Assembly: GCA_013824265.1 (NCBI GenBank)
Contig: PNNO01000004.1
Coordinates: 88,001-152,000 of the forward strand
Direction of reading: 5' to 3'
DNA length: 64,000 nucleotides
Origin: a bacterium
Lineage (GTDB): Bacteria; Patescibacteriota; Gracilibacteria; UBA1369; PNNO01
Shown here: positions 1 to 9,067 of the stretch, piece after piece
How the letters are laid out: each line of letters begins with the position of its first letter
How positions within the stretch are numbered: position 1 is the first letter of the stretch
The notes under the pieces: model-generated
What the model was told of the DNA's origin: nothing
Seen by the model: the letters and a program-made list of their open reading frames with translations, nothing else
The model's database searches: none
Made by a program: the position numbers and the translations under genes

Positions 1-269
1 ATTGCGCAGGCTAGGACATCGTTTTTATATTTAGTAGGTTGTTCTGCAAACCATTTACCAATATCCTTGTTATTGGAATCGTTTTTTATTGAAAAATTTG
101 AAGCATTTTCTATTTCACTTAAAGTATCTTTGCAATCTGTAACATCTGTCTGGGGCAACAAAGTTCCGCCTATAGATTCATTCTGTGCATAGGCAACGTT
201 TAGCCCAAAAAGACCAATAATATTAAAGACAAAAATTGTTAAAATGATTTGTGATAAAGTTTTTCCCAT
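1..269 (-). CDS. Secreted protein of unknown function, 3' part beyond the window
   Basis: An open frame starts at ATG 267-269 and runs off the left edge (89 complete codons). The protein starts MGKTLSQIILTIFVFNIIGL and reaches an Ala-Tyr-Ala-Gln signal-peptidase site near residue 32, so it is probably exported. The mature part is polar (Asn, Asp, Ser, Lys) and includes two Cys (in TDVTDC and LACA). I do not recognise the family. It is divergent from der, and an extended -10 element lies at 298-306 on its strand. Too little is visible for a function. Confidence 0.65.
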   Translation of the reverse strand, partial: MGKTLSQIILTIFVFNIIGLFGLNVAYAQNESIGGTLLPQTDVTDCKDTLSEIENASNFSIKNDSNNKDIGKWFAEQPTKYKNDVLACA

Positions 270-291
270 AAAATTGTCTAATTTTTAAACC

Positions 292-320
292 TTGGAGATT
301 ATAACATTTTACATTAGAAT
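292..320 (+). promoter_or_regulatory. der promoter
   Basis: TTGGAG (292-297), 17-bp spacer, TAGAAT (315-320). The predicted start is near 327, giving a leader of only about 15 nt before the der ATG at 342, with no Shine-Dalgarno motif. Confidence 0.6.
298..306 (-). promoter_or_regulatory. Extended -10 promoter of the truncated secreted-protein gene
   Basis: On the minus strand the sequence reads TGTTATAAT, a perfect -10 with the extended TGN element. It lies inside the spacer of the der promoter, so the two divergent promoters physically overlap and should exclude each other. Confidence 0.5.
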
Positions 321-341
321 AGCCCAGCTTAACTTGAGTAT

Positions 342-1676
342 ATGAAACCAATCATCGCGATTGTTGGGAGACCAAATGTGGGTAAATCAACGCTCTTTAA
401 CCGTCTAATCGGCAAACGTCTTGCCGTTATTTCTTCTGAGGCCGGGACAACGCGCGACAGAATATACCAAAATACTCAGATGGGAGACTACGAAGTTACG
501 GTTGTTGATACCGGAGGACTTGAATATGGGAAAAAAGAAAGTATAGAGGCGGACATGCAGGCACAAGCGGAACTCGCAATTCAGGAAGCAGACATAATTT
601 ATTTTGTACTTGACGCCAGCGAGCCGTTAACGGTTGATGACTACTCGGCAGCTGATATCCTTAGAAGGTCTGAAAAGGAATCCATTTTGGTTGCCAATAA
701 ATATGATAGCAAAGAGGCTTCTGAGAGAGTTGTCGAACTTTACAAACTGGGTTTTGGCAAGCCATTGGAGGTTTCCGCCATCCATAATTCCGGAATCGAT
801 GAACTTTTAAATAAAACCATAAAACTTATAAAAGAGCTTGGATTTCCTGAAATTTCAAAAGAAAAGAAGGAAGAAAAGTCTGATGAAATAAAAGTTTGCT
901 TTTTAGGAAAACCGAATGTTGGCAAATCTTCGCTTGTTAATGCGTTGCTTGGCCAAAATCGAGTTATAGTTTCAAACATCCCGGGAACAACAAGGGACAC
1001 GACAAACACTCATATCACATACGGAGACACTCACTTTTCGTTAATAGATACGGCAGGCCTTAAAAAAAGAGGCCAAATTGAACGTGGAATTGAAAAATTC
1101 AGCAGTTTAAGATGCTTTAACGCGCTGGATCAGAGCGATGTAGCCCTTTTAATAATCGATTTTGGAGAAAAGATATCAAAACAGGACATGCATATAGCGG
1201 AATTTATTTTGGATGCGAAAAAAGGCGTAATCCTTGTTATAAACAAGATTGATCTTGCCGAAAGCGAGGAAGAAAGAGACAAGTATATATCTATGGTTCA
1301 GAAAAAATTCATATTCTTGCCGTGGGCACCTCTTTTGATGGTTTCGGCGCTGGAAAGAAAGAATATAAAGAAAATTTTTGATCTTTCAAAAGATATTATG
1401 GAGCAAAGATCAAAGAGAATTTCAACCGGCAAGCTAAATTCGTTTATTAAGAAAATCACATATAAGCATGTGCCGTCAGGAATAAAACAAATTAAGCCAA
1501 AGATACTTTACGTAACTCAGTCCGGTATTAATCCACCTGAATTTGTTCTTTTTGTAAATGACGCACGATCGTTTCACTTTTCGTATCGTCGGTATGTCGA
1601 GAACGAACTCCGAAAGGAGTTTGGGTTCGGTGGTACTGCAGTAAAAATTGTTTATCGTAGTCGGAGAGAGGACTAG
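342..1676 (+). CDS. der: Ribosome biogenesis GTPase Der (EngA)
   Basis: Tandem-GTPase factor for 50S subunit maturation. The first G domain has G1 GRPNVGKS at residues 9-16 and DTGG. The second has GKPNVGKS at 189-196 and DTAG. Each has an N/TKxD-type guanine motif (NKYD, NKID). A KH-like C-terminal domain follows, ending in a basic tail. At 444 aa it has normal length for the family. The start at 342 puts G1 at the usual distance from the N terminus and lies 15 nt after the predicted transcription start. Its last 149 bp overlap the antisense 3' end of the nucleotidyltransferase-like gene. Confidence 0.97.
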   Translation: MKPIIAIVGRPNVGKSTLFNRLIGKRLAVISSEAGTTRDRIYQNTQMGDYEVTVVDTGGLEYGKKESIEADMQAQAELAIQEADIIYFVLDASEPLTVDDYSAADILRRSEKESILVANKYDSKEASERVVELYKLGFGKPLEVSAIHNSGIDELLNKTIKLIKELGFPEISKEKKEEKSDEIKVCFLGKPNVGKSSLVNALLGQNRVIVSNIPGTTRDTTNTHITYGDTHFSLIDTAGLKKRGQIERGIEKFSSLRCFNALDQSDVALLIIDFGEKISKQDMHIAEFILDAKKGVILVINKIDLAESEEERDKYISMVQKKFIFLPWAPLLMVSALERKNIKKIFDLSKDIMEQRSKRISTGKLNSFIKKITYKHVPSGIKQIKPKILYVTQSGINPPEFVLFVNDARSFHFSYRRYVENELRKEFGFGGTAVKIVYRSRRED

Positions 1677-2604
1677 CTTGTACAAACTCCTCAAACTGAC
1701 CAAATCTTCCTTCCCACAAAGAATGATATTTTGCCCGCATATCCTCGTTATGAAATTTGAGGATATTGTTTGAAATTATTATTCCGTCGCGATTCTCCAG
1801 TTTCTGGGCCTTTTTCAAGCTCCTGTTTATCTGCCATTTTCTTAGAACATATTCAATTCCGTCTCCGATTACGCCCTTGAACAAAAATTCCGTTATACGT
1901 TGTATTTTTTTAAGTCCCTTTGATTCCGGAAGTAGGTGTTTTTTATCGTCAATTTCATATTCAAAATACCTGTTTATCCATTTGTTTTCCGCAATAAGGT
2001 CTTTGTACACTTCATGGCCGATTAAAGGTCTCATCAACCTTAGCCAGAATACAAAATAAATGTCGTTTTCAAGTTTTATATGTTCAAGATTAAGCGCGTC
2101 TTCTGCAACAAAAAAGGTTAGGCAAAATCTTCCTCTGGTTTTGCGTCCATGCCTTCTTACGCCAAGTATCTGGGTGTATAACCAAACCATACTTCTGGCA
2201 AGAAACATCCTGTTTTTCTTGGCTACTATAAAAAGATCTATATCGCTTTCTCGTTCGGCGTTATAAAAAGAAAGATTGTTGCATAAAGCCACCATTCTAA
2301 CAAAAGGAAGCATTTGCATGAATTTTACGTACTTTTTGGTCTTTTTTATAAGCTTTCTGGCATAGTGCTCTTTATCCTCCCTTACTTTTACGCTTAACGG
2401 ACGACCTTTTAAATACACATGGCTGTGAGTTTCAACCAAAAAAAGCTCATGATTCGTAAATTCTTTAAGTTCGGCAAGAGTCCACTTCTTATAAAGCATG
2501 TAGTCACAGAGTTCCTCTCGCGTTAAAGCAAAATCAAAGATGTCAAAAAATATAATTGTCTGGAGAAGAGCCCTTTTCCTTTTTATTAATTCTGATTCTT
2601 CCAT
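1528..2604 (-). CDS. Nucleotidyltransferase-like protein
   Basis: A 358-aa protein with an N-terminal helical, winged-helix-like segment (LTREELCDYML) and then a minimal-nucleotidyltransferase signature, ERESDIDLFIV, at about residues 118-128. The paired Asp of the metal site are present, but the usual upstream Gly-Ser is replaced by NNLSFYN. The remainder is helical and basic. Such proteins are common in Patescibacteria; substrate unknown. The last ~50 residues are encoded antisense to the Der KH domain, with no earlier stop, so the overlap appears real unless the tail is dispensable. Confidence 0.7.
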   Translation of the reverse strand: MEESELIKRKRALLQTIIFFDIFDFALTREELCDYMLYKKWTLAELKEFTNHELFLVETHSHVYLKGRPLSVKVREDKEHYARKLIKKTKKYVKFMQMLPFVRMVALCNNLSFYNAERESDIDLFIVAKKNRMFLARSMVWLYTQILGVRRHGRKTRGRFCLTFFVAEDALNLEHIKLENDIYFVFWLRLMRPLIGHEVYKDLIAENKWINRYFEYEIDDKKHLLPESKGLKKIQRITEFLFKGVIGDGIEYVLRKWQINRSLKKAQKLENRDGIIISNNILKFHNEDMRAKYHSLWEGRFGQFEEFVQASPLSDYDKQFLLQYHRTQTPFGVRSRHTDDTKSETIVRHLQKEQIQVD

Positions 2605-2701
2605 TAATAAGGCTTTATCGGAACTGAATTGTACACTATTTTACAAAATTTACCAGATAATTTGTAATATATCTGTGTTCCGGTCGTTATTAATTGATGC
2701 A

Positions 2702-2730
2702 GTGACAAAATTATAGAATTTCTATATAAT
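2702..2730 (+). promoter_or_regulatory. Promoter of the beta-helix/SLH gene
   Basis: GTGACA (2702-2707), 17 bp, perfect TATAAT (2725-2730). Start predicted near 2737, so the leader before ATG 2755 is about 18 nt, ending in a C-run instead of a Shine-Dalgarno sequence. Confidence 0.7.
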
Positions 2731-2754
2731 CATATTTGTTTTTTAACCCCCCTC

Positions 2755-4839
2755 ATGAATATGTCTAGAAAACTAATGACAATCTTCGTGGGAATAGTCA
2801 TGTTTACTTCAATGGCTTTACCTGCAGGAGCGATTTTTGTCATCGAACCAATCATTCCTCTTATTATCCTCAACCCAATTTACGTTGATAACGCAAGTGG
2901 AGTTGATACAAATGCCGGTACAAAGGTTGCTCCGGTAAAAACAATTACAAAAGCTATACAAATAGCAAAAGCTGGTGCAGCTGCAAGTTACCAAATTTAT
3001 GTAGCTGAAGGCGATTACAGAAGTGAAACTTTCCCACTAAACCTTTCTTCAAAAGGAATCTCTATTTATGGTGGATACTATAACAGTTTTGGCAGCAGAG
3101 ATATTGCCAATCACCAAACAGAGATAATGGGCGGAGCAAATAACTCAATTGAAGTTGTAAATGTAAACTCAACAATATCCGGAATTAAAATTTACAATCA
3201 ATCCGGAGGTGCCGGTTCGGTTATAACTGTTAATACCGACGATGCAAATGTTGCAACAAACTATTCCGTATCTATTTCAGAGGTTGAAATAGTTGATTGT
3301 ACTACACTTGGAGGAGGAATAGCGGTATACGCGGAAAATGGAGATAACGTAAAAATCTTCAACAACTTTATCCACGATATGTCGGCTTTTGGCGGAGGAA
3401 TTCTTATTGATGGAGAACCTACTACGGGAGAAATTCATCATAATTTCCTTTACAACAATATTGGTTTTTATAACATAGTTGCCGATAAAGCCACTATTTA
3501 TAACAACATAATCACAAAAGGATCAGGAGTTGGAATTAATCTTCGAAAAAACGCAAAAGCGTATAACAATACTGTGGTTAACAACAATTCAGGTATATAT
3601 GTAGCTTCCGGAGTTACCGGAGCTGAATTTAAAAACAATGTAATCGCCAGCAACACAACAAAGGCGGTTGATATCGTTGGTTCAGCAACTTATGACTACA
3701 ACGTATATTATGGAAATGGAAGTTTAACAAACACTCTTGCAGCGCACGACTCATCTTGCAACCCTATGCTTACCAATGTGAATTCTCTAAACGAGAACGA
3801 TTATGCTTTGGGAAGCACATCTTCTTGTATTGATAAAGGCACTGAAATTGCAATTGTAACTAATGATTATTTTGGAGAATCAAGGCCAAAAGATGGAAAC
3901 GACGATGCTTTTTACAATACTGATCCGGGAGCAATAGAAGCAAGCGGAGATTTGGCTGCCGCGCCGGGAATTAGCAATGCTATGGCAAGTCCAAACATTT
4001 TCTCTCCTAATGGCGACGGAATTAACGATACAACAACGATTTCTTATATTTTAAATGTTACATCTGACATACTTGTTGAAATTTACGATGGAACAACGTT
4101 GATCAAAGAAGTTTTCGCCGGAGTTCAATCTTCAGGAACTCATACAGTAGTATGGAATGGTGAAAATACAGCCGGAGACAGTGTTATCGAAAAGATATAT
4201 ACATTTAAAATAAGTGCTACTAACTCAGAAAGTGGCATAAACTATACGGCAAGCATAACAGTTGATTACGCTGCAGACGAGGTAAACTGCGCAGGATTCC
4301 CTGATGTTTCTCTTAGTGACCCTCTATGCCCTGCAATTCAGTACGTAAAGGACGAAGGTATTTTCTCAGGCTATCCTGATGGAACCTTTAGACCGAACGA
4401 CGTAATTAACAGAGCTGAAACAACAAAGGTAATTTTATTGGGATTCAATGTTCCACTATTACCGGATGATGGAACCAACCTTGGATTTACAGATGTAATT
4501 CTAAATGCTTGGTACATGATCTATCTTAGAACGGGACAAGAAGCGGGTATTGTTCAGGGATATCCGGATGGAACTTTTAAACCTTCTCAACAGGTAAACA
4601 AAGTTGAGATGCTTAAAATTTTCTTGGAAACGGCTGACGTTAATTTATCAGGAGTAGTTTCTCCGTCTTATCCTTATCCTGACACACCAAACAATGTTTG
4701 GTATTCCATATACGTACAATACTCAAAAGATCATGCGCTTGTAGATGCGGCTTCAAACGGAAACTTCTATCCTGCTGAAGGCATGCAACGCGGAGACGTA
4801 GCACAGTTGTTCTACAGATTCGACCAAGCAGGTCTTTAA
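2755..4839 (+). CDS. Surface protein: beta-helix, FlgD-like Ig and SLH domains
   Basis: 694 aa. The signal peptide (residues ~1-26, ALPAGA) is followed by a DUF1565-type start (YVDNASGVDTNAG), a right-handed parallel beta-helix rich in Asn-Asn-x-I turns (about 60-380), and an Ig-like module opening with FSPNGDGIND (~415-500). Three S-layer homology repeats finish the protein; two carry GYPDGTFRP or GYPDGTFKP and the third is degenerate. By family knowledge, SLH repeats anchor proteins to the cell wall and beta-helices often bind or cleave polysaccharide, but no catalytic residues are evident. It is monocistronic: a strong promoter in front and a terminator behind. Confidence 0.9.
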   Translation: MNMSRKLMTIFVGIVMFTSMALPAGAIFVIEPIIPLIILNPIYVDNASGVDTNAGTKVAPVKTITKAIQIAKAGAAASYQIYVAEGDYRSETFPLNLSSKGISIYGGYYNSFGSRDIANHQTEIMGGANNSIEVVNVNSTISGIKIYNQSGGAGSVITVNTDDANVATNYSVSISEVEIVDCTTLGGGIAVYAENGDNVKIFNNFIHDMSAFGGGILIDGEPTTGEIHHNFLYNNIGFYNIVADKATIYNNIITKGSGVGINLRKNAKAYNNTVVNNNSGIYVASGVTGAEFKNNVIASNTTKAVDIVGSATYDYNVYYGNGSLTNTLAAHDSSCNPMLTNVNSLNENDYALGSTSSCIDKGTEIAIVTNDYFGESRPKDGNDDAFYNTDPGAIEASGDLAAAPGISNAMASPNIFSPNGDGINDTTTISYILNVTSDILVEIYDGTTLIKEVFAGVQSSGTHTVVWNGENTAGDSVIEKIYTFKISATNSESGINYTASITVDYAADEVNCAGFPDVSLSDPLCPAIQYVKDEGIFSGYPDGTFRPNDVINRAETTKVILLGFNVPLLPDDGTNLGFTDVILNAWYMIYLRTGQEAGIVQGYPDGTFKPSQQVNKVEMLKIFLETADVNLSGVVSPSYPYPDTPNNVWYSIYVQYSKDHALVDAASNGNFYPAEGMQRGDVAQLFYRFDQAGL

Positions 4840-4873
4840 CAGATCTTTAAAAAGACAAACTAAAATCTCACTC

Positions 4874-4922
4874 GATCCTCACGTCGTAATATAGTAAACT
4901 TGCGATGTGAGGATCTTTTTTT
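4874..4922 (+). terminator. Intrinsic terminator after the SLH gene
   Basis: Arms GATCCTCACGTCG (4874-4886) and CGATGTGAGGATC (4903-4915) form a 13-bp stem with one G.U pair, followed by seven T. The run of T ends two bases before the uvrC ATG, so any uvrC promoter must lie within this hairpin; TATAGT at 4890-4895 in the loop is a possible -10 without a good -35. Confidence 0.85.
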
Positions 4923-4924
4923 AT

Positions 4925-6958
4925 ATGAAACCATCAGCCAAACTAAGTAAATTAATCGAGAACATCTCAAAGAGTCCCGGAGTCTATCGGTTTATCGATA
5001 AAGAGGGGACTGTCTTATATGTCGGGAAAGCCATAAATTTAAACAAGCGTGTAAAAAGTTACTATCAACAGTTTGATAGAAATTCTTTGCGTATACAAAA
5101 ACTTGTAAGCCAAATAAATGACATAAGCACAACCGTGGTTGGTAGCGAACTGGAAGCTATTTTGCTTGAAACAAACCTTATTAAACAGCTTAGACCAAAA
5201 TATAATATCTTGATGAAGGATGATAAAAACTTTGTTTATATAAAAATTACGAAGAATGAAGATTTTCCGCAAATAAGTATTGTTAGAAAAGTTGAAAACG
5301 ACGGAGCGCTTTACTTTGGGCCAAAAACGGCGGCCGGGAAGGTTAGAAAAACTTTGGATGTTCTTAAGAAAATTTTCCCATACAGACATTGTAATTTATT
5401 TCTGGAACAAAAAGACGGGACTGTTAAGGTTTCTAAAGCGACAATGAAATATCCATGTCTGGATTATCATATTAAGCGCTGTATAGGGCCGTGCGTAGGC
5501 AATTGCACAAAAGAAGAATACGCCGAAATAATCGAACAGATAATAAGATTTTTCAAAGGAAATACAGAAGAAATAATAACGGGGCTGGCAACACAAATGC
5601 AGAAAGCCGCCGCGGACAAAAAATTCGAAAAAGCGGCCAAATTACGCGACAAATTACACGCCATTCAGGAGATAAGCGAAAGACAAATAGTAAGTGCGCC
5701 AAATCGCGAAGATATGGATGCGATACAGTTTATAAGTCAGCTTGGGAAGGTTTTCTTTACACTTTTTATGATACGTGACGGTAAACTTATAAATCAGGAA
5801 AACTTTGTTTTTAACGCTACGGACAGTGACGAGAAAAATTCCGATAATGATGAAATTTTAGAGGCATTTTTAACTCAGTATTACGAATGCGCAACCGATT
5901 TCCCAAAAGAAATATTAATTCCGGATTCAGAATGTGCCGAAATGATTGAAGATTGGATTTCTAAAAAGGCCGGCAAAAAAGTTTCGATAATATCCCCACA
6001 AAAAGGTGAAAAAAAGAAAATCCTTGATTTGGCTTTAAACAACGTTAAAAACTTCGTTAAACAAAATCAGGCCAGATGGCAGTCCGATGAAGCAAGGAAG
6101 AAAAAGGCCTTAAGCGAAATAAAAGAAGCATTAGGTCTTACAAAAGACCCAAAAAGAATCGAGTGTTTTGATATTTCTCATCTTGGAGGTACGGATCAGG
6201 TTGCGTCGATGGTTGTTTTTGAAAATGGCGCACCGGAGAAAAAACACTACAAAAGGTTTAAAATAAAAACCGTGGAAGAGGGAAAACCCGATGATTTTGC
6301 GGCAATGCTTGAGGTAATAAAAAGAAGATGTCTTTATTTGGTAAACTCAAAAACGGATATCTCAATAAAGCTTAAGAAGGGGATTGCAAGCGGGCTTATA
6401 GGTAAAAAACATGTTGGTACGGCGGAAATTTTAAATCTGGAAAGTTTGTCGGTTATAAAATCAATCAAATTTAAATCGAAAAATAAAGATGAGCAAAAGC
6501 AGTTTGTTCAGGCTTTGGGGATTAAGGCCAAAAAGAACAGAGTTTATATTGAGTGCAAAAAAGAAACATCCGATATGTGCGAAAAACTTGGCTTTCAGCA
6601 AATAAAAAAACTTCCCGAAGAAATAAAGCAAAAGAAGGGGTGTGAATATCTTTTGTTGAATAAATCCAAATATAAAGAAGATAAAGGTTTCTCCATTGAA
6701 CCAAATTTAATATTGATAGATGGAGGAAAAGGGCAGCTTTCTCAGGGAATAAAGGTACTTAAAGAACTTGGGCTGAATATTCCGCTTGTTGCAATCGCAA
6801 AGAAGTTTGAAAACCTTTTTGTGCCGGGCAAACAAGATCCGATTGTTTTACAGAAAGACTCTGAAGGCATTTATTTGTTACAACAAATAAGAGACGAATC
6901 GCATAGATTCGCCATTGAGTACAATAGAAACCTAAGGTCGAAAAGCATGTTTAAATAA
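4925..6958 (+). CDS. uvrC: UvrC excinuclease subunit with an internal insertion
   Basis: Makes the incisions of nucleotide-excision repair with UvrAB. The GIY-YIG nuclease is at the N terminus (GVYRF, LYVGKA), then the Cys cluster (CLDYHIKRCIGPC), the UVR UvrB-binding motif (about residues 230-265) and the RNase-H-like endonuclease (ECFDISH, LILIDGGKGQL). Two things are odd. About 105 extra residues split the endonuclease between IKRR and PNLILID (~470-592), and part of them (EKLGFQQIKKLP) looks like the end of a GNAT fold. The protein stops right after RNLRSKSM, so the usual C-terminal (HhH)2 DNA-binding domain is missing. I use ATG 4925 because the in-frame ATG at 4907 is inside the terminator stem. 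Confidence 0.93.
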   Translation: MKPSAKLSKLIENISKSPGVYRFIDKEGTVLYVGKAINLNKRVKSYYQQFDRNSLRIQKLVSQINDISTTVVGSELEAILLETNLIKQLRPKYNILMKDDKNFVYIKITKNEDFPQISIVRKVENDGALYFGPKTAAGKVRKTLDVLKKIFPYRHCNLFLEQKDGTVKVSKATMKYPCLDYHIKRCIGPCVGNCTKEEYAEIIEQIIRFFKGNTEEIITGLATQMQKAAADKKFEKAAKLRDKLHAIQEISERQIVSAPNREDMDAIQFISQLGKVFFTLFMIRDGKLINQENFVFNATDSDEKNSDNDEILEAFLTQYYECATDFPKEILIPDSECAEMIEDWISKKAGKKVSIISPQKGEKKKILDLALNNVKNFVKQNQARWQSDEARKKKALSEIKEALGLTKDPKRIECFDISHLGGTDQVASMVVFENGAPEKKHYKRFKIKTVEEGKPDDFAAMLEVIKRRCLYLVNSKTDISIKLKKGIASGLIGKKHVGTAEILNLESLSVIKSIKFKSKNKDEQKQFVQALGIKAKKNRVYIECKKETSDMCEKLGFQQIKKLPEEIKQKKGCEYLLLNKSKYKEDKGFSIEPNLILIDGGKGQLSQGIKVLKELGLNIPLVAIAKKFENLFVPGKQDPIVLQKDSEGIYLLQQIRDESHRFAIEYNRNLRSKSMFK

Positions 6959-6990
6959 AAAAGAGCTTCACCCTTTGGGCTACGCTCTAC

Positions 6991-7075
6991 TGGTGCCGAA
7001 GGAGGGAATCGAACCCTCACTCCTTGCGGAACACGATTTTGAGTCGTGCGCGTCTACCAATTCCGCCACTTCGGC
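6991..7075 (-). tRNA. tRNA-Leu (CAA)
   Basis: 85 nt including an encoded CCA. Acceptor GCCGAAG pairs with CTTCGGC, there is a long variable arm as expected for Leu, and the anticodon loop CTCAAAA gives anticodon CAA (UUG codons). T-loop GGTTCGATTCC. It faces uvrC tail to tail. Confidence 0.96.
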
Positions 7076-7132
7076 ACGTTATACCCAGCAATTACCAATT
7101 GCCAATTAACGATTACTAATATATCTGGATTC

Positions 7133-7141
7133 TGCTAGAAT
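7133..7141 (+). promoter_or_regulatory. Extended -10 promoter of obgE-pth
   Basis: TGCTAGAAT at 7133-7141, with a weak -35 (TTACTA, 7113-7118). Start predicted near 7148, about 20 nt before the obgE ATG. Confidence 0.45.
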
Positions 7142-7167
7142 GCAAGAAGCACAGATTAATTTTTTAT

Positions 7168-8496
7168 ATGTTTTGCGATCAAACAACAGTCACATTTATT
7201 GCCGGCAACGGGGGAAACGGTTGCATTAGTTTTTGGCGGGAAAAATTTGTAGCCAAAGGAGGACCCGACGGCGGAGATGGGGGAAACGGAGGGAGTATAT
7301 TGCTTATTGCCGATGAAAACGTCGATACGCTTTCCGATTTCAGAACTCAAAAAAGATACAAAGCCGACGACGGTGAAACCGGAAGAGGAAAAAATCAGCA
7401 CGGGAAAGCTGCTGAAGATATGATATTAAAAGTCCCGGTTGGAACAATGATATACGACCTTGAAAGTAAAAGACTTTTTGAAGATCTAAAAAAAGCAGGC
7501 CAGACATATGTTATGGTTCAGGGAGGAAGAGGTGGAAAAGGAAATGCAAGATTTGCAAGCAGCACTCTACAGGCCCCAAAATTCGCCGAAATAGGAGAAC
7601 CGGGTGAGAGAAGAGAAATCACTTTGGAGCTTAAATTAATAGCCGATGTTGGGCTTATAGGCCTTCCTTCCGCAGGTAAATCCACACTTATTGCGGCAAT
7701 ATCAAATGCTAAACCAAAAATTGCCGATTACCCTTTTACAACTTTAATTCCAAACTTGGGACTTGTTGAAGTTGGGAAAATAACAGGCAAAAAGATCAAG
7801 AGTTCGTTTCTGGCTGCGGATATTCCCGGATTAATCGAGGGTGCTCATCAAGGAAAAGGCCTTGGAGATGAGTTTCTTAAGCATGTAACAAGGACCAAAG
7901 TATTAATCCACGTTATAGATGTTAATGAAAAAGATGTAGCTAAAAGTTATGAAACAATAAATGCGGAATTAAAAAATTACAATAAAGAATTAACCAAGAA
8001 ACCTCAGATTATAGCCCTTAATAAGTCAGACACTGTAGATGAGGAAACAATGGAAATGATAACCAAAGAACTTAAAAAAGTGGCAAAAAAAGTAAAGATA
8101 TTCCAAATATCGGCCGTAAGCGGAAAAGGTATAAAAGACTTGATGCTTGAAACATACAAAGTTCTCCAGGCTACCAAGAAAAAACAAGCTAAAGAACCGG
8201 AAGAAAAGATTGAATCATACAAAGTACACAGACCTCACTTAAAAATGAGCGGCAAAAGATTCGAAGTGGTTTTGGTAAAACTTGGAAGTAACCAAAGTGG
8301 AACAAAGTTGTTCAATATAAGAGGAAAATCCATCGAAAGAATGGTGCAAATGACAAACATGAATAACGAACAGGCTCTGGAAAGAGTTTATTTGTATATT
8401 GAGAAATCCGGAATAGCAAAGGAATTAAAAGAAAAAGGAGCCCAGGAAGGGGATCAGATGCAAATAGTAAATAAAATTTTAAGCTTTAGGGAATGA
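7168..8496 (+). CDS. obgE: GTPase ObgE/CgtA
   Basis: 50S-associated assembly and stress GTPase. The glycine-rich Obg fold spans residues ~1-158 (GGRGGKGNARF), followed by the G domain with P-loop GLPSAGKS at 165-172, DIPGLIEG switch and NKSD. A C-terminal OCT domain (FNIRGKSIERMVQMTN) follows. 442 aa, a full-length three-domain Obg. The stop TGA overlaps the ATG of pth (ATGA), implying translational coupling and confirming UGA as a stop in this genome. Confidence 0.96.
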   Translation: MFCDQTTVTFIAGNGGNGCISFWREKFVAKGGPDGGDGGNGGSILLIADENVDTLSDFRTQKRYKADDGETGRGKNQHGKAAEDMILKVPVGTMIYDLESKRLFEDLKKAGQTYVMVQGGRGGKGNARFASSTLQAPKFAEIGEPGERREITLELKLIADVGLIGLPSAGKSTLIAAISNAKPKIADYPFTTLIPNLGLVEVGKITGKKIKSSFLAADIPGLIEGAHQGKGLGDEFLKHVTRTKVLIHVIDVNEKDVAKSYETINAELKNYNKELTKKPQIIALNKSDTVDEETMEMITKELKKVAKKVKIFQISAVSGKGIKDLMLETYKVLQATKKKQAKEPEEKIESYKVHRPHLKMSGKRFEVVLVKLGSNQSGTKLFNIRGKSIERMVQMTNMNNEQALERVYLYIEKSGIAKELKEKGAQEGDQMQIVNKILSFRE

Positions 8497-9065
8497 AACT
8501 TATTGTAGGACTTGGAAATCCAGGTAAGGAATATGAAAGCACAAGGCATAATGTTGGATTTTGCGCCATAGACTCGCTGGCGAACTTTCTTAAATGCGAT
8601 GAATTTCAGGAAAAGAAAAAGTTTAAAGCCATGGTAACGGAAACCAATATCGGAGAGGAAAAGATAATTCTCTCAAAACCGCTTACTTATATGAATTTGT
8701 CCGGAGAGGCAATTGTAAGCATGATGAATTTTTATAAGCTAAAACCTGAAGATTTATGGGTGATTTGTGATGACTTGGATTTTCCGTTTGGAGTTTTCAA
8801 AATAAGACTAAAAGGCGGTCCGGGATCACATAATGGATTAAAATCAATATCCACACTTTTGGGCTCAAACGATTATCCACGCTTTAGGATAGGGATTGAA
8901 TCAAGGGGCGAAGCCGAAACTCCGAGGGAGGCAAAAGATTTTGTTTTAGGCAGATTTTCCAGAAAAGAGGAAAAGACTCTTGCCAAAACAATATCAAATG
9001 TTACCGAATCATTAGTCTTTGCACTCGAAAAATCACTTGGAGATGCAATGAATAAATACAATTAA
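8493..9065 (+). CDS. pth: Peptidyl-tRNA hydrolase
   Basis: Recycles peptidyl-tRNAs released from stalled ribosomes. Family hallmarks are visible: GLGNPGKEYESTRHNVGF with the catalytic His near residue 19, LSKPLTYMNLSG, and DDLDFPFG with the conserved Asp, then GGPGSHNGLKS. 190 aa is the normal bacterial length. It overlaps obgE by 4 bp and is certainly co-transcribed with it. Confidence 0.96.
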   Translation: MKLIVGLGNPGKEYESTRHNVGFCAIDSLANFLKCDEFQEKKKFKAMVTETNIGEEKIILSKPLTYMNLSGEAIVSMMNFYKLKPEDLWVICDDLDFPFGVFKIRLKGGPGSHNGLKSISTLLGSNDYPRFRIGIESRGEAETPREAKDFVLGRFSRKEEKTLAKTISNVTESLVFALEKSLGDAMNKYN

Positions 9066-9067
9066 AC

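Noticed and set aside
4907..4924. uvrC start at 4907
   Set aside because: This ATG lies within the 3' arm of the terminator stem; the downstream ATG at 4925 matches the family N terminus better.
6962..6988. Hairpin AGAGC...GCTCT between uvrC and the tRNA as terminator
   Set aside because: The stem is short with a large internal loop and no T-run on either strand.
7078..7105. TTGGCA-16-TATAAC as promoter of tRNA-Leu(CAA)
   Set aside because: The -10 is only two bases from the mature tRNA 5' end, so transcription would start inside the tRNA.
7088..7120. AATTACCAATTGCCAATTAA-type sequence, loosely similar near 53750-53780
   Set aside because: Similarity is short and A/T-driven; not enough to call a repeat family.
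8494..8496. UGA recoding (genetic code 25)
   Set aside because: Several intact genes end in TGA at the expected family length and proteins show no in-frame TGA.
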